Of a DNA stretch of 64,000 nt, positions 9,638-19,366 are shown piece by piece. The stretch's first letter is position 1, and each line of letters starts with the position of its first letter. The stretch spans positions 186,001 to 250,000 of the forward strand of contig CAXVYS010000013.1 in assembly GCA_963422675.2 (NCBI GenBank), written 5' to 3'. Origin of the DNA: UBA4416 sp963422675 (GTDB lineage: Bacteria > Bacteroidota > Bacteroidia > B-17B0 > Aurantibacillaceae). A model generated the notes under the pieces. The model saw nothing but the letters and a program-made list of their open reading frames with translations, did no database searches and was not told where the DNA came from. A program made the position numbers and the translations under genes.

Positions 9638-12600
9638 TATCTGATGATCAGGGCATAACCCGGGAACAAATGTTCCTTATCTTTTTTATCAACTACTTTA
9701 ATTAAATAATAATACGTAGCATCAGGGCATTTTTCGCCATTGGCGGCAACACCATCCCATGAGGCATTCAATACATCCCAACTGTATAATAATTGTCCCC
9801 AACGGTTATAAATAAGTCCTTCGGCCGTTTTAGCACCTTTTACATTTACATGGAAAAAATCATTGGCGCCATCGCCATTCGGAGTAAATACATTTGGTAC
9901 AATAACCGTGAAATCATCTTCTACTTTTATAATAACGGTTGCGGTATCCATACATCCGCTTTCAACATCTGTTACCGTTAATACAACGGTGTACGTAGCT
10001 TCACTGGTAAAAATGTGATTAGGATTTACAACGCTTGTTCCTGTATTATCTCCGAATACCCAGCTAAAATGATCGGTGGATGTTACACCTGTGCTATTAC
10101 TACCCGTAAAGTTCACAGCTAAAGGAGCATCTCCTGTATATACATCGGCAGTAGCTATGGCATTTATATTATAGAACTGTCCTGTGATACTGGTAACAGT
10201 ACTTTTACAATTTCCTATTCCGCCCTGTACATAATAGGTGTAGGTTCCGTTAGCGGATGGAGTAGGTTGGTAACTCATGGAATTAGCCTGAACCAGATTT
10301 GTTAAAGCAGCATCGCTATACCAGTTTACCGTGACACCGTTTCCAAAACTGGCATTCAAATGTAATTGCTGGCCATAACAGGTAGAATCTCCTGATAGAG
10401 ATAATAAAGAAGGAGCCGGACTGATTGTTAATGAAACTGTATCACTTGCCGAACAATTGGTAGTGGCGTCAGTAATAGTTAATGTATAGATGCCACCTGC
10501 ATTTGCCTGAACATTCGGTATTTGCGGGTTTTGAGTAGCCGTAGAAAAATTATTCGGCCCTGTCCATGCATAAATCCCAGTTCCTGTACCAGCTAAATTT
10601 GCCACAGAACCCGAACACATAACATAATTTGTGGCGGAAGCATTTACGATAATTTGAGGGTATACATTGACTGATAAGGTCTGGGAATAAGAACAGGAGC
10701 CGGCACTTGCGGTAACCGTATAAGTTCCCGAATTAAGCGGAGTAGCATTATTTATAACAGGGTTAGTGCTATTGGCAACAGTATAGGAATTTGGCCCATT
10801 CCATGAATACGTATAAGGCCCCGAACCTGCATTAAACTGAATGCTTCCGCCATAGCAAATGTTTGCTGCATTGCTCGTCATGGTAAATGAAGGAAGGGTT
10901 ACAATTGTTACAGATGCAATAGCCGTACTCGAACATAAATTACCGTTTGTTACTGTAACGGTATAATCTCCCACATTTGGTGAGCCGGCATTTGGAATAC
11001 TGGGGTTTTGAGTTGAATTGGAAAAACCGTTTGGCCCCGACCAGCTATAAGTAGTTCCACCACCTGAATTTAAATTAATGGTATTACCCACACAAATCAC
11101 ATTTGGATTTGCGCTGGCAGTGACTGTAGGATTTGCATTGACTCCAATAGTTATAGTTGTTATACCGGAACAACCACTCGCATTATTTACCTGTAGAGTA
11201 TAAGTACCAGCGCTTACGGTGGATGCATTTGTAATAGAAGGATTTTGAATCGTTGAAGTAAAGCTTCCGGGCCCTGTCCATGTATAACTTGCAGCTGAAG
11301 AAGCAAACAAATTAATGGTATTACCAACACAATAAGCCGTTTGAGTAGAAGACGCGTTAGGAGTAGGTAATGGATTAACGGTAACCGTTACATTGGTTGC
11401 AGGGCCGCTACAACCGGAAGCTGTAATATACACAGAATAAACGCCTCCCATTGGAGTTGTTGCATTAGGTAAAGTAGGGTTTTGTGTGGTAGAGGTAAAA
11501 CTACTAGGCCCCGACCAATTATACGTTCCACCGGAGGCCGTACCCGCATTTAAATTAATAGTTTGTCCTACACAAATTGAGTTTATGGTAGCGCTTGCCG
11601 TTGGTGCAGCAGGAGCACCAGGATTGGTAATACTGTAAGGACCGAAATTATTGGTACATCCGTTTCCATCTTTTACCTTTAAATTATAAGTTCCTGCTGG
11701 CTGGCTATTTAAATTAGGAGTTGACCCCACATTTGTACTGGCTCCGTTTGTCCAGGTATAGCTTAATACCGGGGCACCTGTTACACTTACATTAGTAATG
11801 GAACCCGTTGATGCCCCACAATTACTGGGCGACACACTGGGAGTAGAGCTAAGTTGCGGTAAGGTATTTACAGTTACGGAAACTGTTGTACTGTTTGAGC
11901 AAGTACTAACGGCTGTTCCGTTTACCGTATAAGTAGTAGTAACAGTGGGGGTAACAGAAATAGAAGGCCCGTTTTGAGAAGTGGACCATGTGTAAGTATT
12001 TGCTCCACTGGCGGTGAGTGCAAGCGTTGTGCTTTGACATATTGTTGCTGAAGGAACAGTAATAATTGGTAATGCTACCACGGAGACTTGTCCTATCGCT
12101 GTATTACTGCAATTGTTAACATTCTTTCCCGTAACCGTATAGGTTGTAGTTACAGCAGGGCTTGCAGACATACTGGCGGTAGTAGCTCCTGTACTCCAGC
12201 TGTACGTTGATGCGCCGCCTGCAGTAAGGGTTCCTGTTTTTCCACTACAGATAGTTACACTACTTGATGTAACAGTAGGTAAAGCGTTGACAACCACTTG
12301 TACAGAAACAGTTTTAGAACAACCGAAAGCGTTGACTCCGGTAACATTATAAACAGTGGTGGTTGTAGGATTTACTGTAATACTGGAAGCAACCGTGCCT
12401 CCTGGGGTCCAGGTATAGCTGATTCCCCCGCTGGCAGTAAGAGTTGTTGATTGTCCGAAACAGATGGTATTGGTTCCGGCAATTGTTATATTAGGGATAG
12501 GGTTCACCGTTACATTACTCACAGCTGTATTGGTACAGCCATTACTGGCTTTTCCAATGAGAGAATAAGTTGTGCTCGAGACGGGTGCTGTTGTAAAGGA

Positions 12601-14781
12601 TGTAGCTGTACTGCCGGTACTCCAGGTATACGTATTAGCGCCGCTTCCCGTAAGGGTAATGGTTTGGGTTCCGCAAGTTGTAATAGCAGCTCCTGCGTTA
12701 ATGGCTACTGTTGGTACGGTTTTTACATATACCGTTTTGGTGAGAGTTTGTTTTTGTCCGCACACGCCACCGGCAATACACGTGTAAGTCATAGTAGTTC
12801 CGGGGCTCACTGAAATAGTTCGGGTGGTAACAGGAGTTGATCCCGATGGGTACCAGGTATAGCCTGTAGCACCCAATGGAGCTGTTAATAAAGAACTTTG
12901 GCCAGGGCATATGCTATCCGGCACTGCCGTAATCGCCGGTAAGGCAACCCCATCTAAGACCTGTATGGTATAGTTACAGATATCACTGGCATAGCCATCC
13001 ACCATTAAATAATAATCATTCCCAACGGTTAAGCCATTGGCAGTTACTGTAAATGTGTTGGATCCTTCTTTGAAACTGGATACCGGTAAAAAATTATTAC
13101 AATTTGTCCCGGAAAACACTTGCATTTGAATACCGCCACTAGGGTAAGCGCCTACCCAACAATTTCCAACCGTTACTCTTAAATTAGCCGTAACGCTTCC
13201 GGCTGTAAAGCGTATCCATGAATTGTTTTCAATATTAACGTCAATAGCCGGAGAAGAGTAGGGGCCTGCAACGTTTGAAGATGGGTAATATCCGAAAGGG
13301 CCTCCTGTATTGGTACCATCCGTTTGGTTAACACCTGCAGTAGTTTCATTGTTGGCATACATTTGTCCTGTACCGGTTCCTGGCCTGTCAGGCGTATAAG
13401 CAGGGCTTGTAGAAGCGGAGTAACCATTAAGATCACAAATATATAAAGCATTGGCACAGGCGTCATTAGTGGGTGCCTGAACACATAGCCCAAATGCACC
13501 ATCAGAACCAGCCCAACCCCAATACCTCAGGTATACAGTAGAACCTGGTGTTAAACCTGTTTGGTTGATATAAGGTAAGAAATCATTGGCAGTACCGGGG
13601 TAATCATAAATTCCGGATGTTCCATCAGCATCATCGGAACAGGTTATTTGGGTTAAGCTTGCACAGGATCCGCTATAAAGGGCCATCACGCCATCCGTAA
13701 TAACGGTTCCTGTTAAATTAGGCTGTGGCGTAATACATAAATTACCACTTGCCGGTACTGTAATACTAAACCATACATCCTGCGTCGTAGCCCCAAACAC
13801 GCCTGTACCACCTAAACAGTTTGTTGGCGACGGAGCAGAACCTGTGAGTGTTGCACCTACATTTGAAAAAGATAAATAATTACAATCTGCCGTTACAGTC
13901 GGTAGGTGTATAGCGTTACATGGCTCATCGTTAGGCTGTGTACCGACAACAATAGGGGCTCCTGTGATACAGATACTAAACGGGAAACCTCCTGTGGAGT
14001 AATAATCGTACACTCTTACATAATAAACGGTTCCCGGTGCTAATCCCGAAGCATTAATCGTTTCAGTACCTCCCGAAAATGTCACATCCTGGCAGATAAT
14101 AGAACTTAATGAACCGCAGGTTCCTGAAAATAGTTCAACAACCGCATCCATACCCGCAGAAGAAGCAACCTGAATAGTTTGAGTGTAATTATTTGCCGTA
14201 AACATAAACCATACATCGTCATCTGCATTCCCTGAACAACCCGCCATAGACTGGGTTGCACCGTAAGAAGTAGTAGAAGTATTTACGCATAAGCCATTTA
14301 CAGTTAATGCTTTGGCTCCACTGCAATTATTGTTTCCAGGAGGAGTAGGAGGCAAGGTAACGCAGGTAGTAAAGGTTCCTGCACTGGTTCCCGCATAGTA
14401 ATCGTAAATACGTAAATAATAGATGACACCTATTGTTAACCCGGTAGCATTGATTGTTTCTGCCTGCCCGGATAATGTATTATCCACACAGTTTAAAGAA
14501 GATAAACTACCGCATGTACCACCTGAAAGTAATTGTATAACGGCATCATATCCTGAAGAACCTGTAACGGTAATTAAGTGAGACGTTTGGGTAGCTGTAA
14601 ATTTGTACCAGGCATCATCATCGGCATTGCCCACACATCCCGGAAGGTTTTGAGTAGCACCAGGGCTCCCTGTAACACAGCTACCAATAGTGAGAGCCAC
14701 AGCGCCTGAACAGTTATCAGATTGAGCATAGGTACATGTAAACGCATAAAGAGATAAAAGAATAATGTAAATTTTCTTCAT
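9637..14781 (-). CDS. Large secreted T9SS type B cargo with Ig-like repeats and PKD domain
   Basis: A 1714-residue protein with a signal peptide (MKKIYIILLSLYAFTCTYAQ). Residues about 20-450 hold three beta-sandwich modules, each with a D(D/Q)xW(Y/F) core (DDAWYKFTATQ, DDVWFMFTANN, TQDVWFSITVP), resembling bacterial pre-peptidase C-terminal domains. About twelve Ig-like repeats of 70-85 residues follow, with cores such as TYSWSGPNGFS and YTWTGPGSFTS. A PKD domain (FSWVFGDNTG) precedes a C-terminal 85-residue gliding-motility-type (CHU_C, type B) sorting domain beginning VPNVFTPNGDGANDFF and containing YNRWGQ. Inference: a surface or released adhesin. The PorP/SprF-like protein at 16.3 kb belongs to a family that often works with such type B cargo. 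Confidence 0.88.
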   Translation of the reverse strand: MKKIYIILLSLYAFTCTYAQSDNCSGAVALTIGSCVTGSPGATQNLPGCVGNADDDAWYKFTATQTSHLITVTGSSGYDAVIQLLSGGTCGSLSSLNCVDNTLSGQAETINATGLTIGVIYYLRIYDYYAGTSAGTFTTCVTLPPTPPGNNNCSGAKALTVNGLCVNTSTTSYGATQSMAGCSGNADDDVWFMFTANNYTQTIQVASSAGMDAVVELFSGTCGSLSSIICQDVTFSGGTETINASGLAPGTVYYVRVYDYYSTGGFPFSICITGAPIVVGTQPNDEPCNAIHLPTVTADCNYLSFSNVGATLTGSAPSPTNCLGGTGVFGATTQDVWFSITVPASGNLCITPQPNLTGTVITDGVMALYSGSCASLTQITCSDDADGTSGIYDYPGTANDFLPYINQTGLTPGSTVYLRYWGWAGSDGAFGLCVQAPTNDACANALYICDLNGYSASTSPAYTPDRPGTGTGQMYANNETTAGVNQTDGTNTGGPFGYYPSSNVAGPYSSPAIDVNIENNSWIRFTAGSVTANLRVTVGNCWVGAYPSGGIQMQVFSGTNCNNFLPVSSFKEGSNTFTVTANGLTVGNDYYLMVDGYASDICNYTIQVLDGVALPAITAVPDSICPGQSSLLTAPLGATGYTWYPSGSTPVTTRTISVSPGTTMTYTCIAGGVCGQKQTLTKTVYVKTVPTVAINAGAAITTCGTQTITLTGSGANTYTWSTGSTATSFTTAPVSSTTYSLIGKASNGCTNTAVSNVTVNPIPNITIAGTNTICFGQSTTLTASGGISYTWTPGGTVASSITVNPTTTTVYNVTGVNAFGCSKTVSVQVVVNALPTVTSSSVTICSGKTGTLTAGGASTYSWSTGATTASMSASPAVTTTYTVTGKNVNNCSNTAIGQVSVVALPIITVPSATICQSTTLALTASGANTYTWSTSQNGPSISVTPTVTTTYTVNGTAVSTCSNSTTVSVTVNTLPQLSSTPSVSPSNCGASTGSITNVSVTGAPVLSYTWTNGASTNVGSTPNLNSQPAGTYNLKVKDGNGCTNNFGPYSITNPGAPAAPTASATINSICVGQTINLNAGTASGGTYNWSGPSSFTSTTQNPTLPNATTPMGGVYSVYITASGCSGPATNVTVTVNPLPTPNASSTQTAYCVGNTINLFASSAASYTWTGPGSFTSTIQNPSITNASTVSAGTYTLQVNNASGCSGITTITIGVNANPTVTASANPNVICVGNTINLNSGGGTTYSWSGPNGFSNSTQNPSIPNAGSPNVGDYTVTVTNGNLCSSTAIASVTIVTLPSFTMTSNAANICYGGSIQFNAGSGPYTYSWNGPNSYTVANSTNPVINNATPLNSGTYTVTASAGSCSYSQTLSVNVYPQIIVNASATNYVMCSGSVANLAGTGTGIYAWTGPNNFSTATQNPQIPNVQANAGGIYTLTITDATTNCSASDTVSLTISPAPSLLSLSGDSTCYGQQLHLNASFGNGVTVNWYSDAALTNLVQANSMSYQPTPSANGTYTYYVQGGIGNCKSTVTSITGQFYNINAIATADVYTGDAPLAVNFTGSNSTGVTSTDHFSWVFGDNTGTSVVNPNHIFTSEATYTVVLTVTDVESGCMDTATVIIKVEDDFTVIVPNVFTPNGDGANDFFHVNVKGAKTAEGLIYNRWGQLLYSWDVLNASWDGVAANGEKCPDATYYYLIKVVDKKDKEHLFPGYALIIR

Positions 14782-14803
14782 AATATATTTTTGAATAATA
14801 AAA

Positions 14804-15169
14804 TTAGTGTGTGCTGATGATTTCGCTGTGGTACTCTGCCGGAGTAAGACCTTTATTAATCAGGGTCTTTTTAATAATCGTTGGGCTAAATTGTTTATCG
14901 CCTTCGCTGGCTATAGCTAATTCTTTTGAAATCAACCGAATCTGACCTGCATTTCTTTCCGGTTTATATTCAATTTTCACTTCACTTACAAATTCGATAG
15001 CTGCCAGATCCTGGCGAAGAAAATCCAATTGATCCTGTGATGCAGATCCATTAAATATGTAGTAGTGAATTTTCGTAATTTCCTTCCGGGAAGTGGGTTT
15101 GGTTTCAGTTGTTTGTGCAAACACTACACTACAAAACGTAAGAAAGGTAAGAGTGAATAAAAATTTCAT
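14804..15169 (-). CDS. Small secreted protein of unknown function
   Basis: 121 residues with a clear signal peptide (MKFLFTLTFLTFCSVVFAQ). The mature part has the pattern of a short alpha/beta domain (ITKIHYYIFNGSASQDQLDFL, quoted in part) somewhat like heavy-metal-associated or ferredoxin-like folds seen in small Bacteroidota periplasmic proteins, but has no metal-binding CxxC. It lies 22 bp upstream of the 1714-residue gene in the same direction, so both may share a promoter. I do not recognise the family. Confidence 0.65.
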   Translation of the reverse strand: MKFLFTLTFLTFCSVVFAQTTETKPTSRKEITKIHYYIFNGSASQDQLDFLRQDLAAIEFVSEVKIEYKPERNAGQIRLISKELAIASEGDKQFSPTIIKKTLINKGLTPAEYHSEIISTH

Positions 15170-15423
15170 AAAGGATGGAGTTTATAATATAATATTTGAT
15201 ATTTTAAAGACTATTGACACAAAAATATATCAATTTTTTGACTAAAATCGTATTGCTATTGTTAAAAAATAGTCAAATATCTATTAAATCCGTTTAGGAA
15301 TCATAATATTATGTCAGGCATATTATCTGATGAGTGAAGGATTGAAAGGGTAGGTTTTACGATCTTCTTTTATGATTTTTAACATAATATAGAATTTCGA
15401 AATCTGTATAATTTTAAAACTTT

Positions 15424-15452
15424 TTTGGTATTAAGTTATTTGATTATATTTG
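15424..15452 (+). promoter_or_regulatory. Bacteroidota-type promoter of the SPOR-domain gene
   Basis: TTTG (15424-15427), a 17-base spacer and TATATTTG (15445-15452) match the Bacteroidota primary sigma factor consensus (TTG near -33, TAnnTTTG near -7). The start codon at 15475 follows after 22 bases. The rest of the 305-bp gap 15170-15474 is AT-rich; I see no RNA gene or ORF in it. Confidence 0.7.
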
Positions 15453-15474
15453 TTTATTAACTTTTTAACAACTT

Positions 15475-16311
15475 ATGAAAAAAATACTGACGATTTTAGG
15501 ATTTGCGATCACAACTGCCTCTTTTTCTCAAATTACAGTTACCTCAAATTTGCCATCTACGATTAATGCGGGTACGGCAATTGAAACCGAAGTAAAGATT
15601 AATAAAGGAGCGGTGGGGAATTTCGCCAAATACCAAATGGATGTTCCGGCAGGTTATATTGTTTCATCAGTTGATGTAAAAGGGGGGAATTTCACCTTTG
15701 AAAACCAAAGAGCCAAAATTGTGTGGGTTTCAGTCCCCGGAGAGCCTGAATTTGCTATAAAATTCAATATACAGGCAAACAGCGATGCTGCTAGTCCCGG
15801 CACATTTGCTCAAAAATTTTATTACCTTGAAAATAACGAAAAGAAAGAAGTAGAAGCAGCTCCTGTAGTTGTAACCATTGGTGGTGGCGCAGTAGCTGTA
15901 AATTCAACCCCTGTAGAAACGGTTACTTCAACAACCCCTACAGAAACAAAGCCTGTAGAAACAGTTACTTCTACAACTCCTACAGAAACCAAACCTGTAG
16001 AAACTGTAACGTCTTCTAAACCGGTTGAAACGGTTAAATCTACTACTCCAACCGAAACCAAAACATCGGCTTCTTCTGCAGTAACAGGGATGACGTTTAA
16101 AGTTCAATTGGGCGCTTTTTCAACACAGCCTAATAAAAGCAGGTTTTCAGGTGCAGGAAATGTAAGTATTGATAATATTGGTGGAATGTATAAAGTTACA
16201 ACCGGTAACTTTAAAACTAAAGAAGAAGCTATTAAATACCGCGACGAATTGCAATCAAAAGGATTTAGTGGTTTTATAGTGAAATACCAAAACGGTCAAC
16301 GTATCAATTAA
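15475..16311 (+). CDS. SPOR-domain secreted protein with T/P/E-rich repeat linker
   Basis: 278 residues: a signal peptide (MKKILTILGFAITTASFSQ), a beta-rich domain (about 20-135, with MDVPAGYIVSSVDVKGGNF), a low-complexity linker made of repeats of TPTETKPVETVTSTT (about 140-200) and a C-terminal SPOR domain (MTFKVQLGAFST ... KTKEEAIKYRDELQSKGF). SPOR domains bind denuded glycan strands of peptidoglycan, often at the septum. The linker repeats are near-identical at DNA level and may vary in number between strains. The next gene, PorP/SprF-like, follows in the same direction after 27 bp. Confidence 0.82.
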   Translation: MKKILTILGFAITTASFSQITVTSNLPSTINAGTAIETEVKINKGAVGNFAKYQMDVPAGYIVSSVDVKGGNFTFENQRAKIVWVSVPGEPEFAIKFNIQANSDAASPGTFAQKFYYLENNEKKEVEAAPVVVTIGGGAVAVNSTPVETVTSTTPTETKPVETVTSTTPTETKPVETVTSSKPVETVKSTTPTETKTSASSAVTGMTFKVQLGAFSTQPNKSRFSGAGNVSIDNIGGMYKVTTGNFKTKEEAIKYRDELQSKGFSGFIVKYQNGQRIN

Positions 16312-16338
16312 ACTTAATCTCATTTCTTTTATCAGCTA

Positions 16339-17301
16339 TTGATTAAACACCTTTTTATATCTGCTTTCTTTTTCATTTCTTTTTGTTCCTTTTCGCAACA
16401 ATACCCCTGGTGGACACAATTTCGTAGTAGTCAAACACTATTAAATCCGGGATTTTGCGGAACAAAAAGGCTGCTTGATGTAAGGATAAATTACCGGAAT
16501 CAATGGACGGGTTACGATGGGGCACCAAAAACGTATGCATTGGCTATTAATTCGAGGTTACTTAAAGGAAAATTAGGATTGGGAGGATTTATGTTTAAAG
16601 ATGATGTAGGCCCTTTTAAAAACTTTGCAGGAAGCCTTACTGCAGCTTATCATATCAAGTTCCCGGATTCTGAATTATCGTTTGGTGTACAGGGGAACTA
16701 TATGCGTCAGCGGTTTGATGGAACTGATGTAACGATTCGTAATCAACAGGACAGAGCTATTAATCAGTATGTGGAAGACAAAGCCCATAATTTTGACGGA
16801 AGTTTTGGATTAGTGTATTATAATGATCGGTTTCATTTAGGAATTGGCGCAAATAATATCGCAGGAGCTGCTTTTGAATATTACAAAAAAGATGCTGTTA
16901 AGAAAGGAAAATACACCAATGCGCCTCATTATAACATTTCTGCGGGTTATAACTGGGCCGATGATGTGGATTTTGTATTTGAAAATACGGTTTTGGCGGT
17001 GTATGTTCCGGCAGTTCCTTTTTCTTTTGAATACAACCTGCGTTTGCATATGAAAAAACAATTAATGGCCGGTTTGGACTTCCGTTTTAATGATGCTATT
17101 GCTCTGCAATTGGGCTATACGCTAAAAGACTGTATTCAAATTTCGTACTCATATGATTTTGTGACTTCTCCATTAAGAACTTATCAAAAAGGATCTCATG
17201 AGATTATGATCATTTTTTCATCCAACATGGGAAAAGATAAACGGAAACGAGGGTTTAACGGTAGGTTTTTGAGACAACGGTTTCAATACCTTTTACAATA
17301 A
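16339..17301 (+). CDS. Type IX secretion system membrane protein, PorP/SprF family
   Basis: 320 residues, starting at TTG 16339, which directly opens a signal peptide (MIKHLFISAFFFISFCSFSQQ); no in-frame ATG gives one. The mature start QYPWWTQFRSSQTLLNPGF followed by VRINYRNQWTGYDGAPKTY is the hallmark of PorP/SprF proteins: an outer-membrane beta-barrel with a conserved NPA/NPG and RNQW motif. SprF-type members assist secretion or surface anchoring of specific T9SS cargo, notably type B proteins. The best cargo candidate nearby is the 1714-residue protein at 9.6 kb, on the other strand. Confidence 0.88.
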   Translation: MIKHLFISAFFFISFCSFSQQYPWWTQFRSSQTLLNPGFCGTKRLLDVRINYRNQWTGYDGAPKTYALAINSRLLKGKLGLGGFMFKDDVGPFKNFAGSLTAAYHIKFPDSELSFGVQGNYMRQRFDGTDVTIRNQQDRAINQYVEDKAHNFDGSFGLVYYNDRFHLGIGANNIAGAAFEYYKKDAVKKGKYTNAPHYNISAGYNWADDVDFVFENTVLAVYVPAVPFSFEYNLRLHMKKQLMAGLDFRFNDAIALQLGYTLKDCIQISYSYDFVTSPLRTYQKGSHEIMIIFSSNMGKDKRKRGFNGRFLRQRFQYLLQ

Positions 17302-17317
17302 AAAAAACAGACGTATT

Positions 17318-18253
17318 ATGGTGTTTGCTATTATAGATGTGGGTACTAATACGTTCAATCTTCTTATTGGAGAGCAACTTCCCGATAATACATTTAAAAA
17401 AATATTTAATACAAAAATAGCCGTTAAGCTGGGTGAAGGAACCATCAATTCCGGGTATATTGCCGATGTGCCCTTTCAAAGGGGTATTTGCGCTTTAAAG
17501 CAATACCAGCAATATATTTTGGATCATAATGTAGAAAAAGAGTTTGCGTTTGCTACCTCTGCCATTCGCTCTGCCTCTAACGGACAGGATTTTGTGGATG
17601 AGGCCTGGAAAATAGCCAAGGTTTCCATCACAATTATTGACGGGGATGAAGAAGCGGACCTGGTATATTACGGAAACAAAATGGCTGTGAAAATGGCGGA
17701 TCATATTTCATTAATCATGGATATAGGTGGAGGAAGTACAGAATTTATCCTCGCTAATGATACAACCATTTTTTGGAAGCAAAGCTTTTTGCTGGGTGCA
17801 GCAAGGTTATTGGATAGGTTTAAACCTTCCGATCCTATTACGGAGGCAGAACGTCATGCGTTTAATGCTTATTTAGAAAAAGAACTTCAACCTTTGAGAG
17901 AAGCGGTGAAAAAATATGCTCCACTCGAATTGATTGGTTCTTCAGGTGCCTTTGATTCGGTGGTGGATCTTATTGGGGGAGAATTTAACAGGTATGTTGA
18001 AAATAGTGAACAAACCGAATACCTTATTCCCCTTGGAGAGTATGATATTATCAGTCAAAAAATAAGAGCATCCACCCTTCAGGAAAGATACCAAATGCCT
18101 TACCTGATCCATATGCGGGCGGATATGATGGTAATCTCTGTAATGATGATCGATTACATCCTGAAAGAAATAAATCTGGATATTTTCAAAGCTTCCACCT
18201 TCTCATTAAAAGAAGGTGTAATCAGTAAAAAATTAGGATTAACTCTTCGTTAA
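17318..18253 (+). CDS. Ppx/GppA family phosphatase
   Basis: 311 residues of the ASKHA-fold exopolyphosphatase/pppGpp phosphatase family. The phosphate-1 loop reads IDVGTNTFNLLIG and the phosphate-2 loop LIMDIGGGSTEFIL. The length equals the catalytic part only (about 300 residues), without the C-terminal HD-like domain of E. coli Ppx. The reaction is likely removal of the terminal phosphate from polyphosphate or pppGpp; which of the two cannot be told from sequence. It starts 16 bp after the PorP-like gene. Confidence 0.88.
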   Translation: MVFAIIDVGTNTFNLLIGEQLPDNTFKKIFNTKIAVKLGEGTINSGYIADVPFQRGICALKQYQQYILDHNVEKEFAFATSAIRSASNGQDFVDEAWKIAKVSITIIDGDEEADLVYYGNKMAVKMADHISLIMDIGGGSTEFILANDTTIFWKQSFLLGAARLLDRFKPSDPITEAERHAFNAYLEKELQPLREAVKKYAPLELIGSSGAFDSVVDLIGGEFNRYVENSEQTEYLIPLGEYDIISQKIRASTLQERYQMPYLIHMRADMMVISVMMIDYILKEINLDIFKASTFSLKEGVISKKLGLTLR

Positions 18254-18283
18254 TTTTTTTCTTTTTGCGTACTTTTACCCCCG

Positions 18284-18844
18284 ATGATACAGGAAGGGGT
18301 TTATACGTTAAGGGTTACTACTGATTTTGATACGTCAATACTATCAAAAAACGCCTGGATCGTTATTCTGCATTCCTCGCGCATTCCGCCACATGTAGGT
18401 ATTATCATTAACGGGATCTATAGTTCTTTAACGATTAAAGGGCATGAACTGAATGTGAAGTCAGAAGCTCTCCTGAAAATGATCTCGCAAAAAAAGATAG
18501 AAGCATTAGCGATTCAATTAGTGAAACAACCGGTGTTTAGTTTAGATTACCAGAAAGAAGTGTTTGAACATTTTATTAAACAGTTTTTGAAAGTAGAAGC
18601 AAACGAGGCAACCTGCCTGAGCCCTGTGAAATTATTTTTACAGGAGTTTTACGCTTTAAGTTATGATAAAAATGAATTGTTATTTGAAATGACAGAGCGG
18701 TTAAAACAAAATTCCTATATTTATGATACAGTTGGGTTTCATATAGATGCAAGGCTTAATGAAGAACAGTTTTCTTTACCGGTATATACAAACCAACAAC
18801 TTCAACAGATTATAGAACAAGAAGCCTCACATATTAATTCCTGA
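18284..18844 (+). CDS. Hypothetical protein
   Basis: 186 residues, soluble, without signal peptide or membrane segment. The N-terminal half is beta-rich (WIVILHSSRIPPHVGIIING), the C-terminal half helical. I do not recognise the family. Its TGA overlaps the ATG of the next gene (ATGA), so it is translationally coupled to the acetyltransferase, and it follows the Ppx/GppA gene by 30 bp, suggesting one operon of three genes. Confidence 0.7.
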   Translation: MIQEGVYTLRVTTDFDTSILSKNAWIVILHSSRIPPHVGIIINGIYSSLTIKGHELNVKSEALLKMISQKKIEALAIQLVKQPVFSLDYQKEVFEHFIKQFLKVEANEATCLSPVKLFLQEFYALSYDKNELLFEMTERLKQNSYIYDTVGFHIDARLNEEQFSLPVYTNQQLQQIIEQEASHINS

Positions 18845-19365
18845 TGTTTATTAAAGCAGAACATATTTTTTTACGGGCTGTTGAAACAGCAGATCTCGAA
18901 ACGTTATATGAGTGCGAAAATAAGATATCGGTTTGGAAAGTAAGTAATACACAAGCTCCTTACAGTAAGCATGTTTTAGGGCAATACCTCGAATCGTCTC
19001 ACCAGGATATTTATACCAATAAACAACTGCGGTTAATGATTTGCCTTAATGAAACACAGGAAACCATTGGTACTGTTGATTTATTTGAGTTTGAGCCTGC
19101 ACATGCAAGAGTAGGAGTAGGGGTACTCATTTTCGAAGAATTTAGAAATAAAGGATATGCCCTGGAAGCTTTAAACAGCGTGATTCACTATGCGTTTCAA
19201 ATATTACTGGTAAACCAGTTATTTTGTAATATCAGCAGTTCAAATAGATTAAGTATTCAGCTCTTCGAAAAATTAGGCTTTAAAATCATCGGTGTAAAGA
19301 AGCAATGGAACAAAATTGCCATCGATCAGTATGAGGACGAATTACTTTACCAGTTAATTCAATAG
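18844..19365 (+). CDS. GNAT family N-acetyltransferase (RimJ/RimL type)
   Basis: 173 residues with the order of an Acetyltransf_3 domain: IFLRAVETADLETLYECE at the start, the acetyl-CoA-binding stretch VGVLIFEEFRNKGYALEAL (R/Q-x-x-G-x-A motif) and the end SIQLFEKLGFKIIGVKKQW. Likely acetylates the alpha amino group of a small molecule or protein. It overlaps the upstream gene by one ATGA and converges with the methyltransferase gene, two bases apart. Confidence 0.88.
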   Translation: MFIKAEHIFLRAVETADLETLYECENKISVWKVSNTQAPYSKHVLGQYLESSHQDIYTNKQLRLMICLNETQETIGTVDLFEFEPAHARVGVGVLIFEEFRNKGYALEALNSVIHYAFQILLVNQLFCNISSSNRLSIQLFEKLGFKIIGVKKQWNKIAIDQYEDELLYQLIQ

Positions 19366-19366
19366 C

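Noticed and set aside
12451..12910. Several open frames across the Ig-like repeat region of the 1714-residue gene
   Set aside because: They are by-products of the Thr/Ser/Gly-rich repeat codons; the long minus-strand frame has signal peptide and sorting domain.
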